Of a DNA stretch of 64,000 nt, positions 44,660 through 55,683 are shown piece after piece. Within the stretch, counting starts at the first letter, position 1. Each line of letters begins with the position of its first letter. A model generated the notes under the pieces. It saw nothing but the letters and a program-made list of their open reading frames with translations, was not told the origin of the DNA and did no database searches. The translations under genes and the position numbers were made by a program. The stretch comes from Euborellia annulipes (lineage: Eukaryota; Arthropoda; Insecta; Dermaptera; Anisolabididae): positions 60,497 to 124,496 of the forward strand of contig JAKCPI010015794.1 of assembly GCA_023213315.1 (NCBI GenBank), written 5' to 3'.

Positions 44660-45699
44660 TAAACGATAAAAAAAAATTTCATCTTATTCAAACAAAGCCT
44701 ACCTTTTATTAGCCAAGTTTTATTCCCAATTTTACAAAACGTATATTTCAATGAATTGAATTATAAGCTTAAATTTTGATCTAAATTCAATACTTTCATT
44801 ACTTAGGTTAGTGAAAGTGGAATCAAATACAGGATTTTTTTTAAAGTATACCTGTATCCCCCTCAGTTAGTGTTGATTTTGCAAATCTACTACTCTCTTT
44901 ATAAAAATAAAAACAATTAGTCTTTTATTACCTGTAAATTCAAATAAAAAAATCCTGACTTTGAATAAATTATTATCTTTCGAGTATTATACAAGTTTGC
45001 TCTTCTCTAATTTAAAATACAAGTTTAATCTAAGTTATTATTATTATTTTTTTTTTTAACGTGCTCATTGGTTGTACTGCTAATGTTTCAACGCCTTTTT
45101 AGTAACTAACTTTGTTGTGTAGAGTACCTTTGATGGTTACTAGATTTTCATTTGAAAATTCATTCTCTTGTTCATATTCATTTTATGTCATTTGGTTGAT
45201 GACTTTTTTGCTCTCTCTTTCTTTCCGCATGGGTTCTAACCCTTTGATGTTTTAGTTTTTCAATTTAAATTTTTTTTTTCCTTTCATTAATATTATAGCC
45301 TAAATTTCCTATTTTGATTTTTTTTTTTAAATCATTAAATGATCTCTTAAAAATTCACAATAATTTTATTTTTATTTTATTTTATTTTTTTTTTTTTTGA
45401 GTAGTATGCTTTTTTTTATCCTTTCGATCGTATAACTTTTGCTTCTTTATTCTTCTCCGATTCAAGTTTAAGTTTTTCAAGATGAAATAACATTGCCCTA
45501 GCTCTTTGGAAATTTGTCTCTTGTCGTTAGAGGAGGTTGAGATGGGGGATGGGCGGAAACAAAAAAAAAATGACTAAATAAAAGGAAAGGAATAAACGAT
45601 AAAGAACCAATAACAAACACCGGCTGTCATTCACCTTCAATTCAGAATAATTTAAAAACAATTTTATCTTTTAAAAATTACGTAATAATAATCATATCA
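44660..45699. other. AT-rich intergenic DNA
   Basis: Homopolymer-rich; no gene or bounded repeat was seen. Confidence 0.5.
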
Positions 45700-45845
45700 T
45701 CGTACTATAATATAAAGCGCTAGCGACTTCCTGTCCCTGTGTGTATGTGCCTATCAGGGCGCTGATTGACCAGAATAAAAGGAAGTTGAGTCAAAGAGGG
45801 AAATTTAAAAACTTAAAATTTTGCCGAAGGCGGACTTTTCCACTT
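45700..45845 (+). mobile_element. Helitron-like 5' fragment
   Basis: TCGTACTATAATATAAAGCG then CTAGCGACTTCCTGT matches the 5' end of the element at 29975, and the downstream TCAAAGAGGGAAATTTAAAA is shared. It breaks off at GCCGAAGGCGG, so the 3' hairpins and CTRR end are missing or altered. Confidence 0.5.
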
Positions 45846-45869
45846 GTTTCACTATAAATTCCCAAGATG

Positions 45870-45955
45870 GTTACTTGTCATTTATGCCTATGCCTATTTA
45901 TTCTATGCCCCAAGGGGCCTGGTTCCATCATCTTAAAATAAATAAATAAATGTAA
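45870..45955 (+). mobile_element. LINE-like 3' end with AAAT tail
   Basis: GCCCCAAGGGGCCTGGTTCC (a short GC palindrome) is followed closely by AAAATAAATAAATAAATG, a tandem tail of the sort left by non-LTR retrotransposons. No coding part remains. Confidence 0.4.
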
Positions 45956-46294
45956 ATAGAGTATTTAAAAAGAAATGTAACACATAAATTTATGTATAAT
46001 TTATATAAACCAATAAAGGCAATAATAATAATAATAATAATTAGAAATTAACCCATCATCATATACACATAGGAGAAATTACAACATTTTTCCTCATATA
46101 AATAAATTACATAAACATATATAAAAAAACAAACCAATTTGGACACGAGTTAATATGGTAACTCAAGGGCGGATACAAGGGGGGGGGGGGGGTAATTACT
46201 CCCCTGGGATTTGAAAAAAATACTTTTTTTCGAAATAAAATGTATTTTTAATGTAAAATTTTAAAAATTAATACGTAAAAATTTGATTTATATT

Positions 46295-47444
46295 CAGGGA
46301 TGGGCGTTAATCAGTTACATGTATTTGAAATACAAGATACCAAATACAATATTAATTGGTATCTTGTAACTCGTTACAGCATAGGCAAAGTAATTGGTAT
46401 CTTGTATTTCGTTACATTTTTTAGTAATTGGTATCTGAAATTCGAGATACCAAATACTTTTTTTTTTAATTTGCCGCAGTGTAAAAAGTCTTGCAGAGGG
46501 AGCTGAAACCGTTTTAATTTATTTAATATTACTGTATGTAATCGTCGTGTGGGTTCTCTGCTCCGAATCTTAGTAAAAACCAGTAACGAGAACTCAATCA
46601 ATCCGCCAAATTTTCACTCTTCGTTAAAAAACTTTTTTGCTTTCTTCTTTCAACCAGCTCTCAACGACTAAATCTTTGTTCTTCTGCCCCAGTTGAAAGA
46701 TTGTTTTCATTTGCGGGTTTATTCATTCTCCATCAAGTTCCAGATTATCCGACAAATTTTTTGAAACCTTTTCATATTTTTATAAATAAATTTTTTCTAG
46801 TGTCATGATTAATTTTATTGTTTTCGATTTTCCAAAGGTATTCTCCAATATAAGCTTTGCTGCCACTTTCCTAAACTAAATTTATTTAGGGTTCCAGATA
46901 GAGCCCTGCATGGGCCGATTTTTTTGGCCCGGGCCGGCCCGTATCCGTATTTTTTTTTGACTTCCCGCCCGTACCCGGCCAGTAATTTTTTACCATTCTT
47001 CAGGCCCGCCCGGAATTTTTTCAAACCCGCCCATACCCGCCCGAGATTTAGTGAATGAATGAACGAACAAATGTCTAGCAATTTTAAAATAAAATTTCAT
47101 TTGCATGCCCGTCCTCCCGAACCCGTTTATTTAGACTTGCTACCCGCCCGTAATTTTTTCATGGCCTCCAAAGCCCGCGGGCCGGGCGGGTAACGGGCCT
47201 ACGGGCCAACCCGTACCCGTGCAGGGCTCTAGTTCCAGAATTACCCCACCAAAAAGTATTTTAAAATCAAGGAAAAATTTGTTTGTAATTGGTATTTTCA
47301 ATGTATTTGAAATACGTAATTGGTATCTTGTATCTCGTTACACAAACCCGTGAGTAATTGGTATCTTGTATTTCGTTACAAAAATCTGAAGTAATTGGTA
47401 TTTTGTATCTCGTTACTCAAAATCGAGTAACTTGCCCATCCCTG
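46295..47444. mobile_element. hAT element H2 nested in H1
   Basis: The perfect 8-bp duplication TTTATATT (46287-46294 and 47445-47452) and ends CAGGGATGGGC on both sides identify a hAT insertion. H1 copy 1 supplies the near-identical empty site (TTTGTATTTATATTCTGG). Many copies of GTAATTGGTATCTTGTAT and its complement fill both subterminal zones, presumed transposase binding sites. Non-coding, and itself carrying an insertion at 46899. Confidence 0.9.
46899..47231. mobile_element. hAT element H3 nested in H2
   Basis: The perfect 8-bp duplication GTTCCAGA (46891-46898 and 47232-47239) surrounds ends TAGAGCCCTGCA. The 333-bp interior is full of GGCCCG/CGGGCC and GCCCGTACCCG repeats in both orientations, far richer in GC than its host. 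It has no transposase. It is the third and youngest layer of the nest. Confidence 0.9.
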
Positions 47445-47866
47445 TTTATATTTATATTCTGGCAAACAAGTACAAAATGCGCCTTTAAATTACCGAAATT
47501 AAGAAAAAAATGTGCTGTGCGACCAGTCACTCCAAATTACCCCCCCCCTCCGAGAAACACCTCTGGATCCGCCACTGTACCATATATACAGTATATTTAT
47601 TATAATATTAATATTCAAGATTTACCTCAGCTCTTAAGTTCCCATAAATATATTATTTTCATTATCAATAGAATAAATACTTTGTTGTATTGTTAAAATT
47701 TTTTATAATTACTGAAAAACAAAGAGACAATAAATAATATAAATATCAGATATTTGACAATATAATTCAAGTTGACATTATTATGTTATATATTTAGTAA
47801 AGATTGTTACTTGGCTTCAATATGCAAATTAATTATTTATTTATTATTCAAAACAAAGTCAATAAT

Positions 47867-48127
47867 CTTGGGCGTAGCCAGGGGAGACAGGGGGGCCATT
47901 GCCCCCTCCCCGGCTTGTCCTAAAAATTAAAAAAACCAAACAAATATATATATTGTTCCCATTGGGAATTTTTTTTAACGCCCCAAACCACTACATTAAT
48001 TTAATTTTTTTTTTATTTAAATAAATAATTAATAATCTATGTATATATTAATTGCAAACCCCCTCCCCTCTCGCCCTAACGAATGGTTGCCCCCTCCTAA
48101 CAAGATATCTGGCTGGCTACGCCCATG
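47867..48127. mobile_element. Small non-autonomous hAT element H4
   Basis: The perfect 8-bp duplication TCAATAAT (47859-47866 and 48128-48135) brackets ends CTTGGGCGTAGCCAGG and, from the right, CATGGGCGTAGCCAGC. The subterminal zones are C/G-rich (GGGGGGCCATTGCCCC). 261 bp, non-coding. Confidence 0.92.
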
Positions 48128-48135
48128 TCAATAAT

Positions 48136-49040
48136 AATTTCATTTTTTCGTCTCGTCATTTTATATTTTTTTTTTAAAGCGAGAGAGGTAAAGAAAATTT
48201 CTGCTAATATAATTTCAGTAATTTGAGGCCATATATGTATATTTAATATTTAAGATAAACACTAGAAGTCGACGGGCGACATCAAAGAAAAACACTTTCA
48301 TTTGAAATGCATGAATTTAATTGACAAACTATGGTCAACGATTAAAGTCGATCCTCGAGGGTCCTTCCATCAAAGAAAATTCTCCTGTTAATTCTATGCA
48401 AAATAACTCAATTAACTTGCGTTTTTTTTCTTTAAAGCATAAAGAATATAATAAAAAAAATTTTTAATGACATGAATAATTAAAAAAAAATTTTTCATTG
48501 CCATGCTGATGATATTTGGGTTTTTTTTAAAAGAACAAATTCTCAGAATTTAATTAAATTATTACACTCTCCCTAGATAATAAATACGCCACTATTATTA
48601 TCATATACGCACTAGTATTATCATAAAACTACAATACATGAATTTAAATATTTACATTAGAGAAATGAGATTATTAATAAATAAAAAAAATAAAAATAAA
48701 TATTTCCTCAACCCCTTAAATATGTCAATAATAATATTATAGATAATTCAAATAAACAGCACATAAAGGAAATAAAAATATCCGATTTTAATCTCTTCTT
48801 ACCGAGTCCCTTTATAGAGTTCATGCTCTTAGCTGAAATGAAAATAAATAATTAATTTTTTTAATTTTTTAGGTACTTTAACAATTTAGTATGTAACACT
48901 CTACAATTCTTAAGTGTTTTTATTACTTATCATAATCTAAATTTACAATCCTGAACCGTAATATAATCGTAATATTTATATTTGTTTATCGTCCTATATA
49001 TGGACTAAGATGCCGGAAGTATTTATATTCCATTTATTAG
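48136..49040. other. AT-rich intergenic DNA
   Basis: No gene. GACTAAGATGCCGGAAGTA near 49004 matches the shared SINE tail motif and is probably a SINE scrap. Confidence 0.4.
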
Positions 49041-49157
49041 CAAGGCAACTATTTGTTTCTATGAAGTACAAGAGTCCTTCAAACAATTTTGTGCTTCAAA
49101 CATTTTAGAGCATCTAAAAAAATAATTAATTTATGAATTTGAATCAAAATCATTAGA
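49041..49157 (-). mobile_element. HP-A internal fragment
   Basis: CTATGAAGTACAAGAGTCCT, TTCAAACAATTTTG and AGAGCATCTAAAAAAATAAT match the HP-A body; neither end is present. Confidence 0.6.
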
Positions 49158-49926
49158 TTTAGATATCACGATGATATTCTATTTATTAAATCACCTTGCA
49201 GCTTAATTATATTTTAATTTTTGAAGTAATTAATATCTTATTAAATTCAGTAAAATCGCCTCCATTTAATACTTTATTTCTTCATTTTTTTTTTATAATT
49301 GAAATATTAACATTTTTTTCCTAACAATCTCTTTTCAATGAATGATAATGATAATTGAATAATATTTCTGATTTTGTTTCATCTGTCAACTTTTGTCTTC
49401 ATCTTCGGTTCTTCTTCTCTTCTCTGGTCATCGTTACTAAAATGTTTGCAAAATTTAATTTAATTCTATACCGATAAAAAAAAATCTATCCTCTATTAGA
49501 TTACCTGAGTTGGAAACATTAATTATTTTCTAATTATATCAGAAGAAAAAAAAACCCTTCTAGAAACTTTTTTTTTCTATTTCCAATTAAAAAATAAATT
49601 ACATTTATGTATTGATTAATTGCTTTTTAAAATAATGTTAGTATAACGATTTTCTAGTCCGCACTTAGGAATAAGAGTTCGTTCAGGACCTAATGAGTTC
49701 ATAAAACAATTCTTTAAAAGAAAAGAGGAATTAATAAAAAAAAAGGGTAAAAAATAGTTTAAAGAAATATTTGTCTAACTCGTTCAGAATATAATTTGAA
49801 AATTTTATTAAATAAATTTCGAGTATCTAGAGATGCTCACCTAGAGTTGAGAAACATTCTGCTTGTATCAAAAAAAATTTTCTTAATTTTCAAAATGAAA
49901 GATGTTTTTATTTATTTTTTTTAATC
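49158..49926. other. AT-rich intergenic DNA
   Basis: No gene or repeat was recognised. Confidence 0.5.
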
Positions 49927-49940
49927 AATAAATTTTTCTT

Positions 49941-50167
49941 CTTCTTTCCTCGCCTGATTATCCCCGGGGTGCGGGGTCGGCGGTTCATGGGTTTTTCTAC
50001 GACCGGGAAGGAATAGAACAGGCCGACCCGTCGCACGGTCTGACGCCTGTTGAGAAGAGGAAGGAAGAGACTGACATGCAAAGAATAGAAGGACTGCCAG
50101 TCCCAGCTCGGGTAGCTCGTGGTCGCCATCCACGTACCCACAAGATGCGGGCCCCTGAGCAATAATA
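49941..50167 (-). mobile_element. HP-SINE, full copy with 14-bp target duplication
   Basis: The perfect direct repeat AATAAATTTTTCTT (49927-49940 and 50168-50181) flanks the element. On the minus strand it runs from the structured 5' domain (GCTCAGGGGCCCGCATCTTG) through GGCGTCAGACCGTGCGACGG and GAACCGCCGACCCCGCACCC to a GAAAGAAG tail. This is one of the least decayed copies and a good reference for the family. Open frames across it are not conserved between copies. Confidence 0.85.
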
Positions 50168-50181
50168 AATAAATTTTTCTT

Positions 50182-51566
50182 AATACTCCTTATTTGAATT
50201 TTTTCTTTGGATTGGATTTCAAAAGCTTAATAAAATATATTAAAAAAAAGATTTTTAATTAATTGTGATTGTTTTTTTTTCTTTTAAATTTTCTTCAATA
50301 AAATAAATCGAAATTAAAGATTGGAGGCTCTAAATTTCGAAACTCGTCTCTTAAGCCAAATGGTGCACGCAAAGTAGATTTATATAAAACTTCTTCGACG
50401 GAGCGTGGAAGACTATTTTTCCTCCGGATCTTTTTCCCTCTTTTTTTTTTAGATCTAAACGTAAAACGTAAAATTGCAAAGTACACACCAACACAAAACA
50501 ACAACAACAACAACGAAGAAAGAGAGAAGGGGAAAAGAAAGAAACACGTACACATTTAACAAAGACGGTTGGGGCATTTTTTCTTAAGATCGTTAATCTT
50601 TGTACAGTGTTCTTATTGTCTCTGTTCTTGGCTCCTTTCTCTTCCCGTCGACCCACATTAATTGGAATTGTAGTAATGCGTACACATTCCTCGCATTGCC
50701 GATTCCGAACACCGCCTCCACCCCCGCGAGTTGATATTCAATTTAGGCAATGCGTGTGCGGTGAAATGCGCCCGGAATTTGCGCATGCCAAACGCCACAA
50801 CAACATTCGCCAAAACAAACGTACTTGTTGTTGTGAAAGAATATCCGTGTGCGAGTCAATGGACGCACTTTGAATTCGGCACCAAGCTTTTATGCAAAAG
50901 GATCGTTTTTACCAAGAGAGAGAGAAAGAGAAGTGGAATCAAGTCTGCAAACAATCTCAACTGAAATCTTCTTCCTCTTCTTTTTTTTTTTCTAACTCTT
51001 GTGAGTCAATTTTCAAATCTTAAACAACACTTAAACTTAAAATAAATTCAATCGATTAACTTATATATTAAAAAAAGAAAAAAAATTAAATAAATCATTC
51101 AAATTTATATAAGAAATTAAAATAATAATTAAACCAAATGTTTCAAAGTTCACTTTGATAAAAAAAAAATCTCTTATGAATATTCAAGGGACGTTAATTT
51201 AAATACAGAAGGAGCTTCTATTAAAAAAAAGTAGTTTATTAGACAATTCATTTAGCTGTATATTTTACATTATTCAATAGGGAGGAATATTTTTAATAAT
51301 AATTTTCATTTTTATCCTCTTTAGGAATTTTATAGGATATGTATGCCTACAGAGTTGTGGTAAATATATACACTAATTCCTCAAATAATTCGGCTAATAA
51401 TTGGAACTATATAGTTTAATCGACAAATCAACAAAAAATGATTGGACAGAAACAATTTTTCCCTGTATTTCAATATATGAAAATTTTCAAATCCATGTAT
51501 TTATTAAGAGTAACTAAGCAAAAACGAAATAACTCACTTTACTTTACTGTAATAAATTAATACATC
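50182..51566. other. Intergenic DNA with a GC-rich unique island
   Basis: 50330-50970 is non-repetitive and CpG-rich, with a CAA run near 50500 and GCGTGTGCGGTGAAATGCGC near 50752. Overlapping short frames on both strands show no domain. The rest is AT-rich. Candidate regulatory or untranslated-exon DNA. Confidence 0.35.
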
Positions 51567-51665
51567 ATACCCACATAGCACAGTACGTCTTATGTACGTA
51601 CATAAGACGAATTGTGGGTCTTATGTACATCTTATTACGTACATAGTACTGTGCTATCTGGGTAT
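51567..51665. mobile_element. About 99-bp palindromic MITE
   Basis: The termini ATACCCACATAGCACAGTAC and, from the right, ATACCCAGATAGCACAGTAC differ at one position. Nested inverted GTCTTATGTACGTACATAAGAC-type pairs fill the interior, so nearly the whole unit can fold back. No target duplication was assigned. Confidence 0.7.
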
Positions 51666-52216
51666 AGAATAAATAACTTCAAAACTAAACTTCAAAATTT
51701 TTTTCTTCCGACATCTTTGGCCATATTATAATAAATGATATTTATAGGCCTATATAAATATTTACGATAGTGAATGATCCATGGCTATTTTGTTAATTCT
51801 ATTTGATATACAAATGATTTAAATTAATTTTTTAAGACTACTTGTGAGATCCAAACCCCCATACCTTGGCATTTTTTAATTTATAAAAATTTAGGAAGTT
51901 AATTGGGTTGCCTATCTTCCAGTTATCGAATAAGCCTACGAAGAATTTATTCAGTAACGTCGAAACATTTACACAACAAATTATTGTTTTAAAATCTTTT
52001 GTAGGCCTTATTTATTTATTTATTTTTTGAAAGCCATCAAAGAAAAAAATAATCAATTTATTCTCTCCACTACTCCAGTTTATTGAAAATATTTCAGTTA
52101 CTTTACAAGAATCATCCAGAATTTAGAGGTTGTCTTAAAAAATAAAAAAAAAAAAAATGTGCCCTGAATCTAACTATTTAGAGTATGAAATCACAGCTGG
52201 TTATTTCTTCTGACAC
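51666..52216. other. AT-rich intergenic DNA with SINE-tail scrap
   Basis: TTCTTCCGACATCTTTGGCC at about 51704 is the minus-strand form of the shared SINE tail. No head is visible, and nothing else was recognised. Confidence 0.4.
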
Positions 52217-52469
52217 CCTCGGCCCTTGGTGTAGTTGCTAGCGTGCTGGCCTTCTATACCAAGGGTCGCGGGATCGGATCCCAGGCAGTCCGATGATTTT
52301 ATTTATGCCATTTGGCTTAAATAAATATGCACGGAACCCCAATTATATAGACTATATTAATAAACATTGATTAGCGTTTAGTCTAAAATGAGTCTGAGTT
52401 GCCGAAAAGACTGTGTTTATGTGTGTGTGTGTGTGTGTGGGAAAAAAGTGTGGCTGTTAAAAAAAAAAT
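52217..52469 (+). mobile_element. tRNA-derived SINE, most complete copy
   Basis: CTTGGTGTAGTTGCTAGCGT holds the A box, and GCGGGATCGGATCCC (52268-52282) the B box, about 40 bp apart as in tRNA genes. Then come CAGGCAGTCCGATGATTTTA, ATTTATGCCATTTGGCTTAA, GAGTTGCCGAAAAGACTGTG, a GT microsatellite (52418-52438) and a poly-A tail. It belongs to the same family as 15.6, 7.0 and 63.6 kb. The tRNA of origin is not certain. Confidence 0.8.
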
Positions 52470-53327
52470 ACTGTTTTTCTATCTAGTCACCCAGATAAAC
52501 ACATATCGACGGAATAATTTAAAATTTTTTCTTTTATTTTTAAGTTCAAATTTTTTTTTTAATCTAATCCGCATTATGCGATAGCTGTAGGTCTCATTCA
52601 AATGTTTTCTCTTAGCTATTTTTTTGTCCATAGATAGGTCATTTACGATTTTAAATATACATGATATGTTGAAACTACAAATTTATTTTTTGCATATAGT
52701 TAATTTGAACTCGTGTGTTTTTTGATGCTTTGATAGTTTTTCTGTCGTTTTTATATAATTGGGGGGGGGGGGATATAGACCTATATATTAACCGTTTTAA
52801 AAGCTATCCTCTTTAAACTTTGAATAACTAGTATTAAATTTTAAACTGAAATGAAATGAACCTATAGCATTGTTGTTATTCCATTCTTGTTTCATTTCTC
52901 TTTTGAAACTAGGAATCCATTGAGATAGTGTAGTGCCTACTCTCTGATAATGGAATGTCACTAAAACAAGCTCTTTTTGCCAAATAACCCGATATATGGT
53001 TTGCTTTGTTTCCACTATGGCCCTTTATCTGTTTGAAATGTACTGAATGAAGTTTCCTTTCTTTAGTAATTTTTCTAATTATTTAAAAAAAAAGAATAGA
53101 TATCTTGCTGAATACAATAGTGACACTACTCAAAATAATAAATAACTTTTGAGAAACGGCAATTTGAAAAAAATATTTCTGAGGTGTTAAAAAAAGTATG
53201 TGGTTAGCATATAAGCTAATTCTCTTGAACTTAACATAAGTTTCTATAATATTTGTACCTCCTTAAGTTGTAGTTGTTTCGCTGTTAGATAAAAATTTTC
53301 GGAATCAATTTAAGAACTTATCACCAT
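52470..53327. other. AT-rich intergenic DNA
   Basis: No supported gene; a G10 run lies near 52760. Confidence 0.5.
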
Positions 53328-53725
53328 CAGGACAGGATCGCGATACTTTTGGATTTAAATCCGATCCAGACTTTTTGAATCTGGAATTTGGAAATCTTTT
53401 TTCGAAGAGGATCTTGGATCTGGATCGAAATTATTTTTGCTCTCTGGATCCAGGATTGGATCGCTGGGTAATCCTGGATTTTTGTGATCCTTTTTAAAGG
53501 ATTGCCAATTTTTTAAAACTTTTCCCTTTTTAGTAAATAAGTATATTCTTTTATGATCGTAATTCACCCAATTCATCCCAACTCTTAAAAATCAAGTCCA
53601 GATCGGATTTTCGGATCGTGCTGATCTGGTTTTGCAAATCGGAACAGCGATCCTCTTTCTATCAATAAATTGTCGGATCACCATCGGATCGATAAATCCT
53701 TTTTAAAGAATTTTGCCTATCCCTG
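53328..53725. mobile_element. hAT-like element with GATCC subterminal repeats
   Basis: The flanks ATCACCAT (53320-53327) and ATCATCAT (53726-53733) match at 7 of 8. The right end, read inward, starts CAGGGATAGGC; the left starts CAGGACAGGATC. Dense GGATC, GATCC and CCGATC words in both orientations fill the 398-bp body, as expected for transposase-binding repeats. Non-coding. Confidence 0.72.
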
Positions 53726-53733
53726 ATCATCAT

Positions 53734-55079
53734 ATCAGGAGTTGAGAGCAAAAGTGAACCAAGTCCACTTTTTAGAAAAATTAATCAAAGTTAAAGCCTT
53801 ACTTCTCTTAAAATATACAACATTTATTTATTTTACATCTCAGCAATCATTAAGAACTTAAATTAAACTTTATCTAACTTGTAAGTACACATTTTAAATT
53901 TTATATTCAGATTTTTAGATTTTCTTCAGATATTTTTTTTCCATTAAGGAACTGCTGCACTCTGGAAGATTAGTATTGAAATTCAGACATGGTTCTTTAT
54001 TACATCAAATAACTACCATAATTTACTATCCAAAAAAGGAAAAATAAGAATTTTGGACTTTGTCAACTTTTGCTTTGAACCAGAAATTTCATTATGGCAG
54101 CTTTGTTCCACTCTTTACAAATTTCGTATTATGAATATTTCAAAAGTAAAACAAAAAAGTTTGATTAAAATAATTTACTTGTACTGTTTATAAAAAAAAA
54201 AGGATAATGGTACATTTTACACTTACTATTTTATTATAATTAGACCTATTATTTCTTCTAAACGTTTATGGATAATTTAAATATTTTTTTATCCAGTTAT
54301 GAATTCTCTAGATGAAATTAATTATTATTTACTACACTTTCACTTCTTTTTATTATTTTTTCTCTTTCTCTTTACTTGAAATATGTCAACATTTTATGAG
54401 ACTAAAATAACAACTTCACTCTTAATATCAAGCCTTAAAAAGCTTTATACTTTTATTTTTATTTATTTACCTTTATTATTTCTTAAAAGTAACAATAAAA
54501 ATAAACCTGAATATTACTCATAAATTTTGTATTATAAAGTAGAGGATTTATTAGGGGATTACATTTTTTAAATTTGATAGGCTATTATTGTTACCTCGTG
54601 ATGTTAATATTTTAAATATAATAAAAATGAATAAAATTTTTTTACAAACAAAAAAAAAATATAAATGGAAAGAATGGATGAAATAAAAAAAAAAGATGGT
54701 AGGCTACTACCGTAGGTAAAAGATTATTAGATAATAAAGAATTAAAATGCTCATTTAAAGAGAAAAAATTATCACCTGGTCTTTGGAATTAAATAAATAA
54801 ATAAATAATTTCAGCGACGATTTACAATCATCTTTATTATTTTTAGAAAAAAGGGAAAATAAAATAATTCGGGGTGAAAACAAGACTTTATTTCATAATT
54901 TTTATATTCTCAAATAATTTTATAATTATAAACATATTAAGCATTAAAATTCCAAATATCAAAGAGCACATATATCATCTATGGAATGATAATACTAGCA
55001 ATATAATAAGTTTTAGTGTAATGATCGCATCTGGAGAGATTCAGTTGCACTCGTTCTATATGAAAAAAAAAAAAACGAA
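53734..55079. other. AT-rich intergenic DNA
   Basis: No gene or bounded repeat was seen. Confidence 0.5.
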
Positions 55080-55545
55080 AAAAAATATCGCCATGGGGTG
55101 AGAGAAAGAGATCGGGATAGTAAATAGCTTTAGCGCGTGCCGAAATGTGGCATCACGCAAAGCAAGGAGGCAGGGGGGTGGAGGATTGGGGCGGGAGGAC
55201 AAAACCCTCCTATTTCCATTGCCTCCACCCATCCACATCCTCTCCAACTAAACCCAACCCAACCCAACCTGAACACACGTTTGTCTCCGACGCGCAATAT
55301 CTAATTAAGCGCAGCTCGAGCGATTAATTTGTAAAGAAGCGAATTCAACCGGGGGCGAATTTATTTAGATGCAAATGCGTAAAGGGCATGTTGCCTCTTT
55401 CTACTCCTCCTACTCTAGGAGATTCCACCCGTTAAAGAGGAAATAAAACTTAAAGAGCTAATTTAGGCCAGGTAGCTAAGAATTCTATAGGGCTTTTGTC
55501 GTTGCTATTTTGCACTGTGTCTAGTGTGACAACGGCCTATTTATT
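55080..55545. other. GC-rich unique island with POU/homeodomain-like sites
   Basis: Non-repetitive. It contains ATGCAAAT (55369-55376, the POU octamer), CTAATTAAGC and CGATTAATTT (homeodomain cores), GAGCTAATTTAGGCC and CpG-rich stretches. The clustering of such words in a GC-richer block is enhancer-like. Single words of this length occur by chance in AT-rich DNA, so support is weak. Confidence 0.3.
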
Positions 55546-55683
55546 TATATTCAACGATTACAGCTTATTATGGTAATAATTTTCTTTTGGATTAACAAAA
55601 AAAAAATCCTTCTGTGTCCAACTTTAATGAAAATTGTTTAAGAGATATAATTTTTAGTTTAAACTACTGTATTTGCACTTTGT

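Larger units (their letters stand above)
46164..47577. mobile_element. hAT-like element H1, copy 2, with two-level nest
   Basis: The ends CAAGGGCGGATACAAG and, from the right, CAGTGGCGGATCCAGAGG match H1 copy 1, as do the internal segments TTTTTAATGTAAAATTTTAA and CTGGCAAACAAGTACA. The flanks show no direct 8-bp duplication. Instead ATATGGTA on the left and TACCATAT on the right are inverted, so the local sequence may have been rearranged. It is split by the hAT element at 46295. Confidence 0.8.

Noticed and set aside
46164..47577. 8-bp target duplication for H1 copy 2
   Set aside because: The flanking octamers are inverted complements (ATATGGTA and TACCATAT), not direct repeats, so no duplication is claimed.
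47358..47696. 112-codon plus-strand frame
   Set aside because: It runs across the ends of H2 and H1 into flanking DNA, so it cannot be an ancestral gene.
49908..50162. Open frames of 70-84 codons through HP-SINE
   Set aside because: Two frames overlap on one strand and neither is conserved in the copies at 32.2 or 55.9 kb; HP-SINE is an RNA-derived element.
50295..50964. Overlapping frames of 77-101 codons in the 50.3-51.0 kb island
   Set aside because: Frames occur on both strands and overlap in different phases, with low-complexity R/K/F-rich or proline runs and no domain. A GC-richer island naturally has fewer stops.
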